A stretch of 64,000 nt of DNA from Brevibacterium gallinarum (GTDB taxonomy: Bacteria; Actinomycetota; Actinomycetes; Actinomycetales; Brevibacteriaceae): NCBI RefSeq assembly GCF_014836885.1, contig NZ_JACSPY010000001.1, positions 186,001-250,000 of the forward strand. Reading direction: 5' to 3'. The notes under the pieces are model-generated. The model was not told the origin of the DNA, ran no database searches, and saw nothing but the letters and a program-made list of their open reading frames with translations. This document shows, piece after piece, positions 7,546 through 15,047 of the stretch (position 1 is its first letter; each line of letters starts with the position of its first letter). Position numbers and translations under genes: made by a program.

Positions 7546-8398
7546 TGTGGCGACCGATGAGCTGCGTAAAGCACTGGAATCGGTGATCCCGCACGTCGAT
7601 AAGGCCGGCGCTGTGCCGGAGCTTGCGGCGGTGCGGCTGATGTTCACCGACTGCGAGGCGGTGGCGGTGGCGACGAACCGGTACACGGCCGCGCTGTCGT
7701 CGGCGTCGGTGCTCGATGCCGAGTGGCTGACCGGGGATCCGCGGGAGGATTCGATCACTCTGCCGTTGCAGGCGGTCAAGGAGGTTCTGGCGCTGTTCAA
7801 GGCGCGGAAGTCGGAGTCGGCTGAGGAGTCGGACGTGCTGAGGATCGAGGTGCGGGAGACCGCGAAGGGCAATGTGTCGATGGGCGCCGAGGACCTCAAC
7901 GAATATCGGATGATCGCACCGAAGGAGGTGGACGAGGAGCTGCGGGAGCCACTTAAGGCCGCGGGTGTTGAGTTCACCGATGAGCACACGGACAAGCCTG
8001 CCGACGTCGAGGAGCCTGTCTCGCCGGCGACGGTGGCGTTTCTCGACGTGTCCGGGCTGTGGACGGGGAAGCGCTACGAGGTGCCGGCGCTGCCGCATTC
8101 GAAGCCGCTCGGCCGGCTGCCCGGCCTGTTCGCGCAGGCACTGGATACGAAACCGAAGGTGCCGGGCCGTCTCGACATGGCGGGTCACTTTGTCGGGCTG
8201 TTCTCGAAGTCTGCGGCGGCTCACGGTGGTCGGATCGTCCTTGAACCGACCGCCCGGTCGAACGTGCTGTTGCTGACCTGCGGGGAGCGGTTCCTGGGCT
8301 TGTTGATGCCGATCGTGATCGACCCGGACAGTGAGCAGGCTGTCGAGCTCAAGGACGTCCACAATCGGTGGGCCGATTCCATCGGCTTGCTGGCATGA
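7532..8398 (+). CDS. Sliding-clamp (DNA polymerase III beta)-like protein
   Basis: A 288-residue protein starting at ATG 7532, with GAGGGGGAG upstream. The N-terminus (MWSVDVATDELRKALESVIP, then AVRLMFTDCEAVAVATNRYT) matches the beginning of beta-clamp domain 1, where the helix precedes the strand pair and a DR/NRYxxA-like turn. Later segments show further clamp-like repeats (VAFLDVSGLW, GRIVLEPTARSNVLLLTCG). It is shorter than bacterial DnaN (about 370), so this would be a phage clamp or clamp mimic that recruits the host replisome. No polymerase gene is visible in the window. Confidence 0.65.
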   Translation: MWSVDVATDELRKALESVIPHVDKAGAVPELAAVRLMFTDCEAVAVATNRYTAALSSASVLDAEWLTGDPREDSITLPLQAVKEVLALFKARKSESAEESDVLRIEVRETAKGNVSMGAEDLNEYRMIAPKEVDEELREPLKAAGVEFTDEHTDKPADVEEPVSPATVAFLDVSGLWTGKRYEVPALPHSKPLGRLPGLFAQALDTKPKVPGRLDMAGHFVGLFSKSAAAHGGRIVLEPTARSNVLLLTCGERFLGLLMPIVIDPDSEQAVELKDVHNRWADSIGLLA

Positions 8399-8424
8399 CA
8401 ACGCAGTGAAAAGGGGAGATGACG

Positions 8425-8916
8425 ATGAGTGAGGACGTCGATACCGAGTTCACGTTCGGTGACATTGTGCGGATCACGAGAGGTGAGCCGGGGACTCCGG
8501 GCTATGAGGAGATGGTGCGGGAGGTGGTGCGCTTATCCAGGCGCAACAGTGAGATTGAGCTGTTCCTTGTCCAGGTCTTCGCGAAGGAAAGCTGGAATGT
8601 GGAGCTGATCGAACGCCCCGCCCCGCCACTGCCCACGGATCCGAACACCCTCGGCTGGGCGACGTATCTGGGTAAGCGCCGCATCGTGCGGCGCGACGCA
8701 TATGGGCTGTGGGACATCTACGACAGCGGGGGTGAAGACTCCGTCGCCGCCGACAGCGACCTGTCGGACTTCACCGAGGCTGTGCTGATCCCGAAGGAGC
8801 TGGCCGACGAGGTCACTGCATGGGCTGATGACGAGGACGGAGATTGGGCCGAGTGGTACTCCGACACCCTCCTGCAGAAGATCGCAGACCATCTGAAAGG
8901 ACAAGACGATGAGTGA
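8425..8916 (+). CDS. Acidic hypothetical phage protein
   Basis: ATG 8425 is chosen because GGGGAG lies 6 nt upstream; the ATG at 8419 abuts it. The 163-residue acidic product (MSEDVDTEFTFGDIVRITRG) has a strand-rich N-terminal domain, a Pro-rich linker near residue 70 and an acidic C-terminus ending DDE. Its end and start carry the repeated junction GACGATGAGTGA. Function is unknown. Confidence 0.6.
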   Translation: MSEDVDTEFTFGDIVRITRGEPGTPGYEEMVREVVRLSRRNSEIELFLVQVFAKESWNVELIERPAPPLPTDPNTLGWATYLGKRRIVRRDAYGLWDIYDSGGEDSVAADSDLSDFTEAVLIPKELADEVTAWADDEDGDWAEWYSDTLLQKIADHLKGQDDE

Positions 8917-9427
8917 GTACACGTATACCGCCAAGGATTTCGAGCAGGCGGAGTTCGCAATTGACCCGAGCGCGTCGGGGTTCGGTCAGTGTTGGGTGCG
9001 CTCCGCGGACGGCAGACACCTGTGGTACAACCCAGACAAACACGAGTGGGCCAGCGCTAGGGGCATGGTCGAGAGGCGGCGCATCCCCGTCTACGCCGAG
9101 CCTTACAGCCCGGAGGCGCTGAAGCGCGCCTGCAAGCACGGCGATATGCCGGTGCCGGGCGAGGTTGCCACGGAGGGCATGGTGACAATCGCCTGCGCTG
9201 GGGCACCTCATCCGAGGCTGTATGTCAACAGCGACGGGAGGATGATCGGCATGCATCACCGGATTGTCTACCGTCCGCCCGCACCGGAGCCTGACCCGGT
9301 AGCCGACCTGGCACAAGCGCTAGAGGATGCACTGCCCGAGGAGGCCGGGTCGCCGGTAGCGCTACGCAGATACGCGGAGGCGCTGGCCGAGTACGGCGTG
9401 AGGGTGGTGACAGACGATGATGAGTGA
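8909..9427 (+). CDS. Hypothetical phage protein
   Basis: This 172-residue protein starts at ATG 8909 inside the end of the preceding gene. The N-terminal half reads like a small beta domain (FGQCWVRSADGRHLWYNPD). A second segment with Cys and His residues follows, and the C-terminus is helical. It ends in DDDE, overlapping the next gene at the same repeated junction. No family is recognised. Confidence 0.6.
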   Translation: MSEYTYTAKDFEQAEFAIDPSASGFGQCWVRSADGRHLWYNPDKHEWASARGMVERRRIPVYAEPYSPEALKRACKHGDMPVPGEVATEGMVTIACAGAPHPRLYVNSDGRMIGMHHRIVYRPPAPEPDPVADLAQALEDALPEEAGSPVALRRYAEALAEYGVRVVTDDDE

Positions 9428-9611
9428 GTGCTCGTATCCGTGCACGATCAGCGACTGTGACGGCACCGCCAGCCTGACTCTCGACCCAGCCCACTACGAG
9501 GGCGATCAGATCGTCGGTGACCGGCTCATCTACCGGTGCCAGGGCTGTGCCCACATCTGGGATGAGCACGGCAGACCAATGGGTCTAACAGAGGAGCAAG
9601 ACGATGAGTGA
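9420..9611 (+). CDS. Small zinc-ribbon-like protein
   Basis: This protein of about 63 residues starts at ATG 9420 (ATG 9417 is adjacent). Cys pairs in SECSYPCTISDCDG and YRCQGCAHIWDEHG are arranged as a treble-clef or ribbon knuckle that could bind one zinc ion. It ends QDDE and overlaps the next start. Such cassette proteins are common between phage replication genes. Function is unknown. Confidence 0.6.
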   Translation: MSECSYPCTISDCDGTASLTLDPAHYEGDQIVGDRLIYRCQGCAHIWDEHGRPMGLTEEQDDE

Positions 9612-9861
9612 GCAGAAGCTAACGGCTCAGTGCTGGCTGCATGTGCAGGCCCAGCGCAACGACTACGACCAGGTGGTCGGAGCGAAGGTTGTGCGCTTAA
9701 CTCAGCAGCCACCGACGATCACCGACCCGGACGTGCGCCTCGTGAAGCTGCGGCTACAGCTGCCCGCCGAGGCGTTCGATGATCTGCGGGTGCTCGTGGA
9801 CGTGCCTGCCGAGCTGGTGCAGGTGCCCGAGGTGGAGGGCGAGGTGATCGACGATGAGTGA
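9604..9861 (+). CDS. Hypothetical phage protein, beta-rich
   Basis: An 85-residue protein starting at ATG 9604. Alternating hydrophobic residues suggest beta strands (VRLVKLRLQLPAEAFDDL), and the C-terminus is acidic and ends IDDE. It is flanked on both sides by the repeated GACGATGAGTGA overlap. No family is recognised. Confidence 0.6.
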   Translation: MSEQKLTAQCWLHVQAQRNDYDQVVGAKVVRLTQQPPTITDPDVRLVKLRLQLPAEAFDDLRVLVDVPAELVQVPEVEGEVIDDE

Positions 9862-10243
9862 CCGGATTATGGAGTGGCTGAACGAGTCCCAGCGACTCGC
9901 AGACCAGGCCACCGAAGGGCCGTGGGAGGCTGACCGGGATCAAAGAGGCGAGACACGGGGCGTATGGCCTACCCGACCTGGGGTCGAGCAGATCATCGGA
10001 GCTTATGTCGCCGCTGACGGCTTCGACTCCCAGGGCTGGACAGGAGGGACTGACGAAAATCTGACGTTCATTGCCGAGTCCCGCACCCGGCTCCCGCAAG
10101 CTGTCACCGCGCTACGGGCAGTCATGGAGCTGCATCGCCCGGTGCGGGGCTACGGAGGCACCGTATGCGCAGAGTGCGAGCAGCCGTACACGTGTTTGAC
10201 CGCGCTAGCTGTCGAGGCCGCCCTGGAAGGAGACGAACAATGA
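9854..10243 (+). CDS. Phage protein with the FIAxARTxLP-type motif (Ead/Ea22-like)
   Basis: A 129-residue protein starting at ATG 9854. It has the recurring phage pattern of an N-terminal WLNESQRLADQATEGPWE segment followed by NLTFIAESRTRLPQAVTALR, seen in many accessory proteins of the Ead/Ea22 type. A CAEC pair lies near the C-terminus. These proteins are usually dispensable early-region modules of unknown function. Confidence 0.6.
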   Translation: MSDRIMEWLNESQRLADQATEGPWEADRDQRGETRGVWPTRPGVEQIIGAYVAADGFDSQGWTGGTDENLTFIAESRTRLPQAVTALRAVMELHRPVRGYGGTVCAECEQPYTCLTALAVEAALEGDEQ

Positions 10244-10536
10244 GCACTTGGGATGAGCTGGCGACGGCGGAGGCTGAGCGCAGAGACCGTCGCGACAGTG
10301 ACTGGTACGCCCTCCACGCCGATGAGCTGCTCCGGCAGGGCGCGGCCTGGCAGCGGGAGGCCCTGCTGTCCGATGAGACTGTCGAGCGGGCGGCCAGAGT
10401 GCTCAACAGGGCCGGATGGACATGCATGGACGGGGCGCACGAGCCGGGGTACTACGACGACTGCCCCTACTGCCGGGGCTTCAGCCTTGCCCTAGCCCGC
10501 GCCGCACTCACAGCAGCGACAGGAGACCAAGAATGA
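10240..10536 (+). CDS. Hypothetical phage protein
   Basis: A 98-residue protein starting at ATG 10240, overlapping the previous stop, with AAGGAG upstream. The N-terminus is helical and charged. The C-terminal half has Cys/His residues (CMDGAHEPGYYDDCPYC) that could form a zinc knuckle. No family is recognised. Confidence 0.6.
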   Translation: MSTWDELATAEAERRDRRDSDWYALHADELLRQGAAWQREALLSDETVERAARVLNRAGWTCMDGAHEPGYYDDCPYCRGFSLALARAALTAATGDQE

Positions 10537-10778
10537 AGACAGTCAGCAAACTTATCACCGAGCTTGAAGCCGTGCTCGCCAGTGCCGGCGACGTGCCGGT
10601 TCTCGTGTACGGGTACGAGGAAGACTACGACGCAGCTACCGGCACCAAGATAGTGCGAGTTGCCGACAAGGGGGAGCGCGAGAAGGAGCTCCACTGGTGG
10701 AGTGGGCGCTACGAGGACATCGAGACCGCCGACCCCGCCCTGCCACGGTTCGACGCGGTGGTGATCCAGAGTGAGTGA
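10533..10778 (+). CDS. Hypothetical phage protein
   Basis: An 81-residue protein starting at ATG 10533 with AGGAG upstream (MKTVSKLITELEAVLASAGD). The pattern helix, then strand VPVLVYGY, then acidic loop recurs in small phage proteins of the type found beside replication genes. Function is unknown. It overlaps the next gene by 8 bp. Confidence 0.6.
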   Translation: MKTVSKLITELEAVLASAGDVPVLVYGYEEDYDAATGTKIVRVADKGEREKELHWWSGRYEDIETADPALPRFDAVVIQSE

Positions 10779-11010
10779 GCCGGAGGCTGTGCGTGCTGAG
10801 GTGCGCTTGGTGAGTGGGGAGATGCTGCGCTCGAAATGGCTGAAAGGCGATGAGGCGGCACCGATGATCGACTTCGCGAACAGGATCTCCGAGATCTCGT
10901 GGCTGGGCATCCCCGAGCTGGGCGGCGATGTCGTGGCGGTCAAGGGGGACCAGATCGCGTACATCCGGATCATCGAGCGTGTCAGGCAGGGAGACAACGG
11001 CGATGGATAG
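10771..11010 (+). CDS. Hypothetical phage protein
   Basis: A 79-residue protein starting at GTG 10771, overlapping the previous gene. It appears as a small alpha/beta domain (VRAEVRLVSGEMLRSKWLKG ... VVAVKGDQIAYIRIIERV), suggestive of a two-layer sandwich. It overlaps the following gene by 8 bp. No family is recognised. Confidence 0.55.
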   Translation: MSEPEAVRAEVRLVSGEMLRSKWLKGDEAAPMIDFANRISEISWLGIPELGGDVVAVKGDQIAYIRIIERVRQGDNGDG

Positions 11011-11176
11011 ATCGATCACGCTGACGAGTGATGCCGTCGACAAACGGGAGGGCATGACTCTCGAAGAGCTCGCAGCATTCGTTGCCGAGGCCTACGCATT
11101 GCAGCTGCCGGACGGGACGCGGATACGTGTCGAAGCCGGCTTCCGGCAGCAGATCAAGCAGATCAAAACGCACTAG
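11003..11176 (+). CDS. Small hypothetical phage protein
   Basis: A 57-residue protein starting at ATG 11003, with GGGAG upstream in the end of the previous gene. It begins MDRSITLTSDAVDKREGMTL and has a helix near residues 20-32 and a basic C-terminus. It is the last gene before a 36-nt gap and the HNH gene. Function is unknown. Confidence 0.5.
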   Translation: MDRSITLTSDAVDKREGMTLEELAAFVAEAYALQLPDGTRIRVEAGFRQQIKQIKTH

Positions 11177-11212
11177 ACGAAGAAACGTTCCGATGAAACG
11201 AGGACTACGAGA

Positions 11213-12451
11213 ATGCCTTGGATCCGTAAAGGTGACACGTCGGCGCACCATCCTGCAGTGCTGGCTGTCCTGGAGGATCCGCGCTGTGACGACCGACTGC
11301 TCAACGAGGTGTACGGGTTCATCAACCGCTGCGCCGAGCAGTCCGCCGCCCACCTCACCGACTACGTCGTCTCGCGCGGCACCGCGCTCGCCTTGGCTGG
11401 CCCTACCCGGGTCGAGCTCATCGACATCGCCACGGCCGCCGGCTATTGGGTCGAGGTCGAGGTCGACGGCAAGGTCGCCTACAAGCTTCTCGAGGACGAC
11501 GGCTTCATTCATATGAGATCGAAAGAGGAAATCGAATGGGAGCGGCAGCGCAAGGCCGACAATGCGAATCCCGAGCTCACGATCCCCGTGCGCCTCCGCG
11601 ATGGCGATGCCTGCCGCTATTGCGGCCTGGTCGTGAACTTCCTGGCCCGCCGCGGTCAGAAGGGCGGCACTTACGACCATCTCGTCCGGGACGTGAAATC
11701 GCCCGACGACATGGTTGTCGCCTGCACCCGATGCAACAGTGCACTGCTCGACTCGCCGCGCGCGCACCGCGAGAAGCAGCTGATGCCACCACCCGCCAAG
11801 CCGTACTACAAGCCACGGACACGCGAATGGCTGGCAGAGCACGACTACGTCATCGCCCACAACATCACCCTGCCCGCATCCAGCGAGCCAGACGTGAAAG
11901 CTGGGCGAGTCCCACCAGGCCGGGACCGAGGGACGCCTGCCACCCGGGCAGAGCAGACCCCGCCGGCCACACACGCCCGGTCCGAGGGACTATCCGGCAG
12001 CCAGCCGGAGTGTGACCCCGCGGGCGCTACTGCCTCCGGTCCGCGGGACACTGCCGGCAGCCAGCCGGGCGAGGACCCCGCGGAGGCACCGCACTCGTCT
12101 GGTCCGCCGGGCATCACCCACGAGGTTGGCCCCGCAGACGAGTGCACGGATCCCGGTCCGCGGGACACTGCCGGTAGCCAGCCGGGCGAGGACCCCGCGG
12201 GATCCGCACCACCAGGTGGGAAGACGGAACACCAACGGGTTCCAGCAGAAACCAGCAGGTTCCAGCAGAAACCAGCAGATCGGGTGCCTACAGAATCTAG
12301 AAATGCCGGGACGGGACGGGACGGGTCGGGTCGGGCAGGGTCTGGCCGGGACGGCTTGGCGCGGGACGGGACGGGACGGCAGGCCGCGCCCGCAGGGCGC
12401 GTGCCGTCCCACCGTGCTGAGGGCAAGCATCGAAGGAGAAGACGGAGATGA
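11213..12451 (+). CDS. HNH-type endonuclease-domain protein with repetitive C-terminal tail
   Basis: A 412-residue protein. The N-terminal 110 residues (MPWIRKGDTSAHHPAVLAVL) resemble the winged-helix start of phage replication-initiation-like proteins. Residues 130-176 form an HNH/zinc domain with CRYC (134-137), DH (155-156) and CTRCN (171-175). The C-terminal 190 residues are low complexity: GPRDTAGSQPGEDPA occurs twice, RFQQKPA-like units repeat in tandem, and a Gly/Arg/Asp stretch is encoded by a run of GGG tracts. Such proteins are frequent in actinobacterial prophages next to VRR-NUC nucleases. It probably acts on DNA in replication or recombination. Confidence 0.7.
   Translation: MPWIRKGDTSAHHPAVLAVLEDPRCDDRLLNEVYGFINRCAEQSAAHLTDYVVSRGTALALAGPTRVELIDIATAAGYWVEVEVDGKVAYKLLEDDGFIHMRSKEEIEWERQRKADNANPELTIPVRLRDGDACRYCGLVVNFLARRGQKGGTYDHLVRDVKSPDDMVVACTRCNSALLDSPRAHREKQLMPPPAKPYYKPRTREWLAEHDYVIAHNITLPASSEPDVKAGRVPPGRDRGTPATRAEQTPPATHARSEGLSGSQPECDPAGATASGPRDTAGSQPGEDPAEAPHSSGPPGITHEVGPADECTDPGPRDTAGSQPGEDPAGSAPPGGKTEHQRVPAETSRFQQKPADRVPTESRNAGTGRDGSGRAGSGRDGLARDGTGRQAAPAGRVPSHRAEGKHRRRRRR
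12308..12340 (+). other. Seven GGG tracts at exact 5-nt spacing (G-quadruplex motif)
   Basis: GGG occurs at 12308, 12313, 12318, 12323, 12328, 12333 and 12338, each separated by 2 nt. This satisfies the classical G-quadruplex pattern with very short loops on the coding strand and in the mRNA. It lies in the tail-coding part of the HNH gene, about 110 nt before the next start codon. Confidence 0.6.
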
Positions 12452-12771
12452 AAGCTGAGGAGTATCGCCGGCTTCAAGCTGAGGCGATGTCAGAGAAGCA
12501 GTTTCAGAACCATGTCGTAGCGCTGGCTCACCGGCTGGGCTGGCTGGTGTATCACACGTTCGACTCCCGGCGTTCGGCTCCTGGGTTCCCGGACCTGGTG
12601 ATGGTCCGTGACCGGGTCATCTTCCGGGAGCTCAAGGCGTCGAACGGTGTGGTGACTCCGGCGCAGCAGACGTGGTTGCGGGCGCTGCAGGTCGCCGGCA
12701 TCGACGCTGGTGTGTGGAAGCCGGCGAACTTGCTGTCGGGTGTGATCGAGCGGGAGCTGAGGGGACCATGA
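12448..12771 (+). CDS. VRR-NUC domain nuclease
   Basis: A 107-residue protein starting at ATG 12448 (ATGA overlap). It has the compact VRR-NUC form of the PD-(D/E)XK fold: EKQFQNHVVALAHRLGW, then PGFPDLVMVRDRVIFRELKA with the catalytic D and E-x-K, then TPAQQTWLRALQVAG. Stand-alone phage VRR-NUC proteins resolve branched DNA. It probably serves as a Holliday-junction-type resolvase during replication or packaging of this phage. Activity is inferred from the family. Confidence 0.85.
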   Translation: MKAEEYRRLQAEAMSEKQFQNHVVALAHRLGWLVYHTFDSRRSAPGFPDLVMVRDRVIFRELKASNGVVTPAQQTWLRALQVAGIDAGVWKPANLLSGVIERELRGP

Positions 12772-13523
12772 TCGAGTGTGAGTGGCCGGACTGTGTGCAG
12801 ATGGGGCGGCACCGTGTCGAGTGTGAAGATCCGGGGTGCGGTGGGTGCCGTGGCCGTCCGGTCGAGCGGGGTCGGCTGTGTGGCAGGCACTGGTCGTGGT
12901 TGAACCGCGACTTAGCCGGGTGTGCCGAGCTGGTGTTGCAGGTGCGCTCGGCGATGATCCCGGGCCCGTCGGGTGATGACTCGAAGGTCTCGGGAGGGAA
13001 GCTGTACCCGCCGGCGCCGCTGGATCTTGCGGCGATCGATGCGGCTGATGAGCTGTTCGCGTTGCTGCTGTCGGCAGGCAGCGCTATGGCTGGGGTGCTG
13101 GATCGTCCAATGCCGCCGACGCCTGAGGTGGTGTGGCGTGCGGGCGCGGTTGTGCATGGTCTGCCGTCGCAGCTGTCACCAGATGAGGCCGGCGCCGCGG
13201 TCGCCAGGCTGGTGTCGTGGTGGCGTGACTATCTCGATGAGCTGGCTTCGCAGCCGGACATCGCCGAGGTCGCGCCGGAGTTGCATGAGCTCGTCGGCCG
13301 GATCCGGCGGCGGTGGCCTGAGGCTGAGCGGGCTCGGCATCTGCCGGGTACGCCGTGCCGGGACTGCGACCTGATGGATATGTGGTGGACGCCGCCGCCG
13401 GATGTCGGCTGGCCGGTCACCGTCGAATGTCACTCGTGCGGATATGTCGCACCCGAGTCAGACCTGCACCGCCTGACCAAGCTGGTGGAGTTCGAGCAGA
13501 AGCACAGGAAGCGGGTGAGCTGA
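12768..13523 (+). CDS. Zinc-binding hypothetical phage protein
   Basis: A 251-residue protein starting at ATG 12768 (ATGA overlap). N-terminal Cys/His cluster: CEWPDC, CEDPGCGGC, CGRHW. C-terminal ribbon: CRDC near residue 203 and CHSC near residue 222. The middle is helical and rich in Asp, Ala and Leu. The layout, two zinc modules around a helical core, is typical of actinophage proteins at the end of the replication operon. Function is unknown, and a DNA-binding role is only suggested. Confidence 0.65.
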   Translation: MIECEWPDCVQMGRHRVECEDPGCGGCRGRPVERGRLCGRHWSWLNRDLAGCAELVLQVRSAMIPGPSGDDSKVSGGKLYPPAPLDLAAIDAADELFALLLSAGSAMAGVLDRPMPPTPEVVWRAGAVVHGLPSQLSPDEAGAAVARLVSWWRDYLDELASQPDIAEVAPELHELVGRIRRRWPEAERARHLPGTPCRDCDLMDMWWTPPPDVGWPVTVECHSCGYVAPESDLHRLTKLVEFEQKHRKRVS

Positions 13524-13524
13524 G

Positions 13525-13740
13525 GTGAGGACGTACAACGCCGATGACCTGGCCGGCAGGTGGGTGACATACGGTGAGGCTGCAGAGCTGACGGGCCGGT
13601 CTGCTCGCACGATCCGACGGTGGGTCAAGGACGGCAGGCTGGTCACGTTCCAGCATCGGATCAACCGCAAGCAGCTGCTGCAGGTCGAGGCGAGGATGCG
13701 GCGGGCGCGCCGAGCTGGGATCAAAGCCGATGAGCTTTGA
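13525..13740 (+). CDS. Helix-turn-helix DNA-binding protein, excisionase-like
   Basis: A 71-residue protein with GTG start at 13525. WVTYGEAAELTGRSARTIRRWVKDG is split here by its turn: TYGEAAELTG then SARTIRRWVK form the winged helix-turn-helix of MerR/excisionase family proteins, followed by a basic helix. It is the last gene before a terminator-like hairpin. It could regulate the late switch or act as excisionase. It lies far from the integrases, which argues mildly against the latter. Confidence 0.65.
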   Translation: MRTYNADDLAGRWVTYGEAAELTGRSARTIRRWVKDGRLVTFQHRINRKQLLQVEARMRRARRAGIKADEL

Positions 13741-13764
13741 CCACTTGTGTGTTACGCTTCGCGT

Positions 13765-13802
13765 AGCGGATCATTGCACCCTGTTCGGGTCTGGTCCGCT
13801 TT
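13765..13802 (+). terminator. Terminator-like stem-loop at the end of the early block
   Basis: AGCGGA (13765) pairs with TCCGCT (13795), and an inner stem ACCC/GGGT closes around TGTTC. A short TT follows. It is preceded by a second small perfect hairpin TACGC-TTC-GCGTA (13753-13765). It separates the early operon from the packaging genes. Confidence 0.45.
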
Positions 13803-13829
13803 CGTGTCGGCATCTCGGGGGTGACTGTC

Positions 13830-14132
13830 ATGTCTGACGGTCGATCGAATCCGCCGTGGGCTGGTCGCCGTGCAGCTGACGCGTTGAAGCGCGTGAAGGC
13901 GATCGGCCGGCATGAGTCCGCGCCGTGTGTTATCTGTGATCAGTCGATCGACTATGACCTGACCTATCCGCATCCGCAGTCGTGCTCGGTGCAGCACGTG
14001 CGGTCGCAGAAGATGTTCCCGGAGTTGCGGTGGGATCCGAGCAACTGGATGCCGGCCCACTTGGACTGCAACAAGTCTGAGGGTACGGGGCAGCGGTCGC
14101 TGGGTATCGGGTTGACATCGCAGGAGTGGTAG
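13830..14132 (+). CDS. HNH endonuclease next to terminase
   Basis: A 100-residue protein. ATG 13830 has GGGGG 8 nt upstream; GTG 13821 is less likely. The single domain shows CVIC (zinc), SVQHVRSQKMFPE (first His) and NWMPAHLDCNKSEG (Asn, His, zinc Cys), the HNH core. Small HNH proteins encoded just before TerS/TerL are known to be needed for specific terminase cleavage in cos-packaging siphophages. By that rule this phage probably has cohesive ends. Confidence 0.85.
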   Translation: MSDGRSNPPWAGRRAADALKRVKAIGRHESAPCVICDQSIDYDLTYPHPQSCSVQHVRSQKMFPELRWDPSNWMPAHLDCNKSEGTGQRSLGIGLTSQEW

Positions 14133-14240
14133 TGCCGGTGCCGGTGTGGGTGGTCTCGGTGGTGCCGATCGGTGGTACCGGGGTGCGAAAAAATCTGAGT
14201 CGGCATCGTCGGAAGGTCCGGGCTGCTTACCTTCCTCTCT

Positions 14241-14270
14241 CCCCCGAGGTTCCGACCGGGGGGTGGTTTT
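14241..14270 (+). terminator. GC hairpin followed by T-rich stretch
   Basis: CCCCCG pairs with CGGGGG around a 10-nt loop, followed by TGGTTTT. It lies in the 254-nt gap between the HNH and PLD genes and would stop transcription from the HNH gene. Confidence 0.5.
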
Positions 14271-14310
14271 GAATCTCTGGTTTTCGCGCCAGATAAGCGG
14301 TCTGACCTGG

Positions 14311-14316
14311 TAAAAT
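14311..14316 (+). promoter_or_regulatory. Possible late-operon -10 element
   Basis: TAAAAT lies 71 nt upstream of the ATG at 14387, just after the hairpin at 14241-14270 and before the long head-tail operon. No convincing -35 hexamer is seen 17 nt upstream, so a phage activator may be needed. Confidence 0.35.
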
Positions 14317-14386
14317 AGTGGGTACAAAGAGACTCCCGCGACGGCTGGCACCGCCCGGGAGCATGACCGACTATCTAGGAGTCGAT

Positions 14387-15028
14387 ATGGCACACACTAC
14401 TGCCGAGTCCCACACCAGGAAAACCCGCCGCCGCCGGCCGCGGATCTCGAAGGTCACCAACGCTGCTACCGCGCTCGCCGACTTCGATCGCGGGCTTGAG
14501 ACGTATGTGCTGACGTTCGGGCAGTTCTCGATGATGGACGCGATCATGGCGATCCTCGACAAGACCGGGCCGGCCGATGTCGCACTCGCGACGTGGACGG
14601 CCGCTTCTGCAGATCTTCGCCGTTCCGCCGAGCTGCTGCACGACAAGCGGTTCCGGTCGCTGCGGTTCATCGTGGACTGCTCGTTCCCGCAGCGGCAGCC
14701 CGGCTACGCCCAGCAGCTGTTGCAGCTGTTCGGTCCTGACGCGATCCGCACGACCCGCACGCACGCGAAGTTCGCGGTCATCACCAACGACGACTGGAAC
14801 GTCGTGGTGCGCACGTCGATGAACCTGAACGAGAATCCGCGCCTGGAGTCGCTGGAAGTCACCGACGACGAGGACTTCGCGACCTGGATGCTTGAGCTCG
14901 TGGACACGATCTTTGAAGAGGAAACGCCGGACTTCGTGACGAAGTCGCGGCCTGAGCTAACGGGCATGCCGGGCATTCTGCCGGCATCCCAGGTGTCGAT
15001 GGGGCACGGAGTGCAGATGGGCACATGA
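14387..15028 (+). CDS. Phospholipase D-like protein
   Basis: A 213-residue protein. ATG 14387 has AGGAG 6 nt upstream. The N-terminal 20 residues are Arg/Lys-rich. A single HKD-type half-site is present: RTHAKFAVITNDDW (H126, K128) followed by RTSMNLNENPRLES (Ser/Asn). One-motif PLD proteins act as dimers and include nucleases such as Nuc. Its place between HNH and TerS suggests a DNA-processing role, but substrate and activity are unknown. Confidence 0.7.
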   Translation: MAHTTAESHTRKTRRRRPRISKVTNAATALADFDRGLETYVLTFGQFSMMDAIMAILDKTGPADVALATWTAASADLRRSAELLHDKRFRSLRFIVDCSFPQRQPGYAQQLLQLFGPDAIRTTRTHAKFAVITNDDWNVVVRTSMNLNENPRLESLEVTDDEDFATWMLELVDTIFEEETPDFVTKSRPELTGMPGILPASQVSMGHGVQMGT

Positions 15029-15047
15029 CCGGCAGGAGGTGATCCGC

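Noticed and set aside
13525-13740. Excisionase assignment for the HTH protein
   Set aside because: The fold fits, but it is 25 kb from the integrase and in the replication operon, so only a general HTH call is kept.
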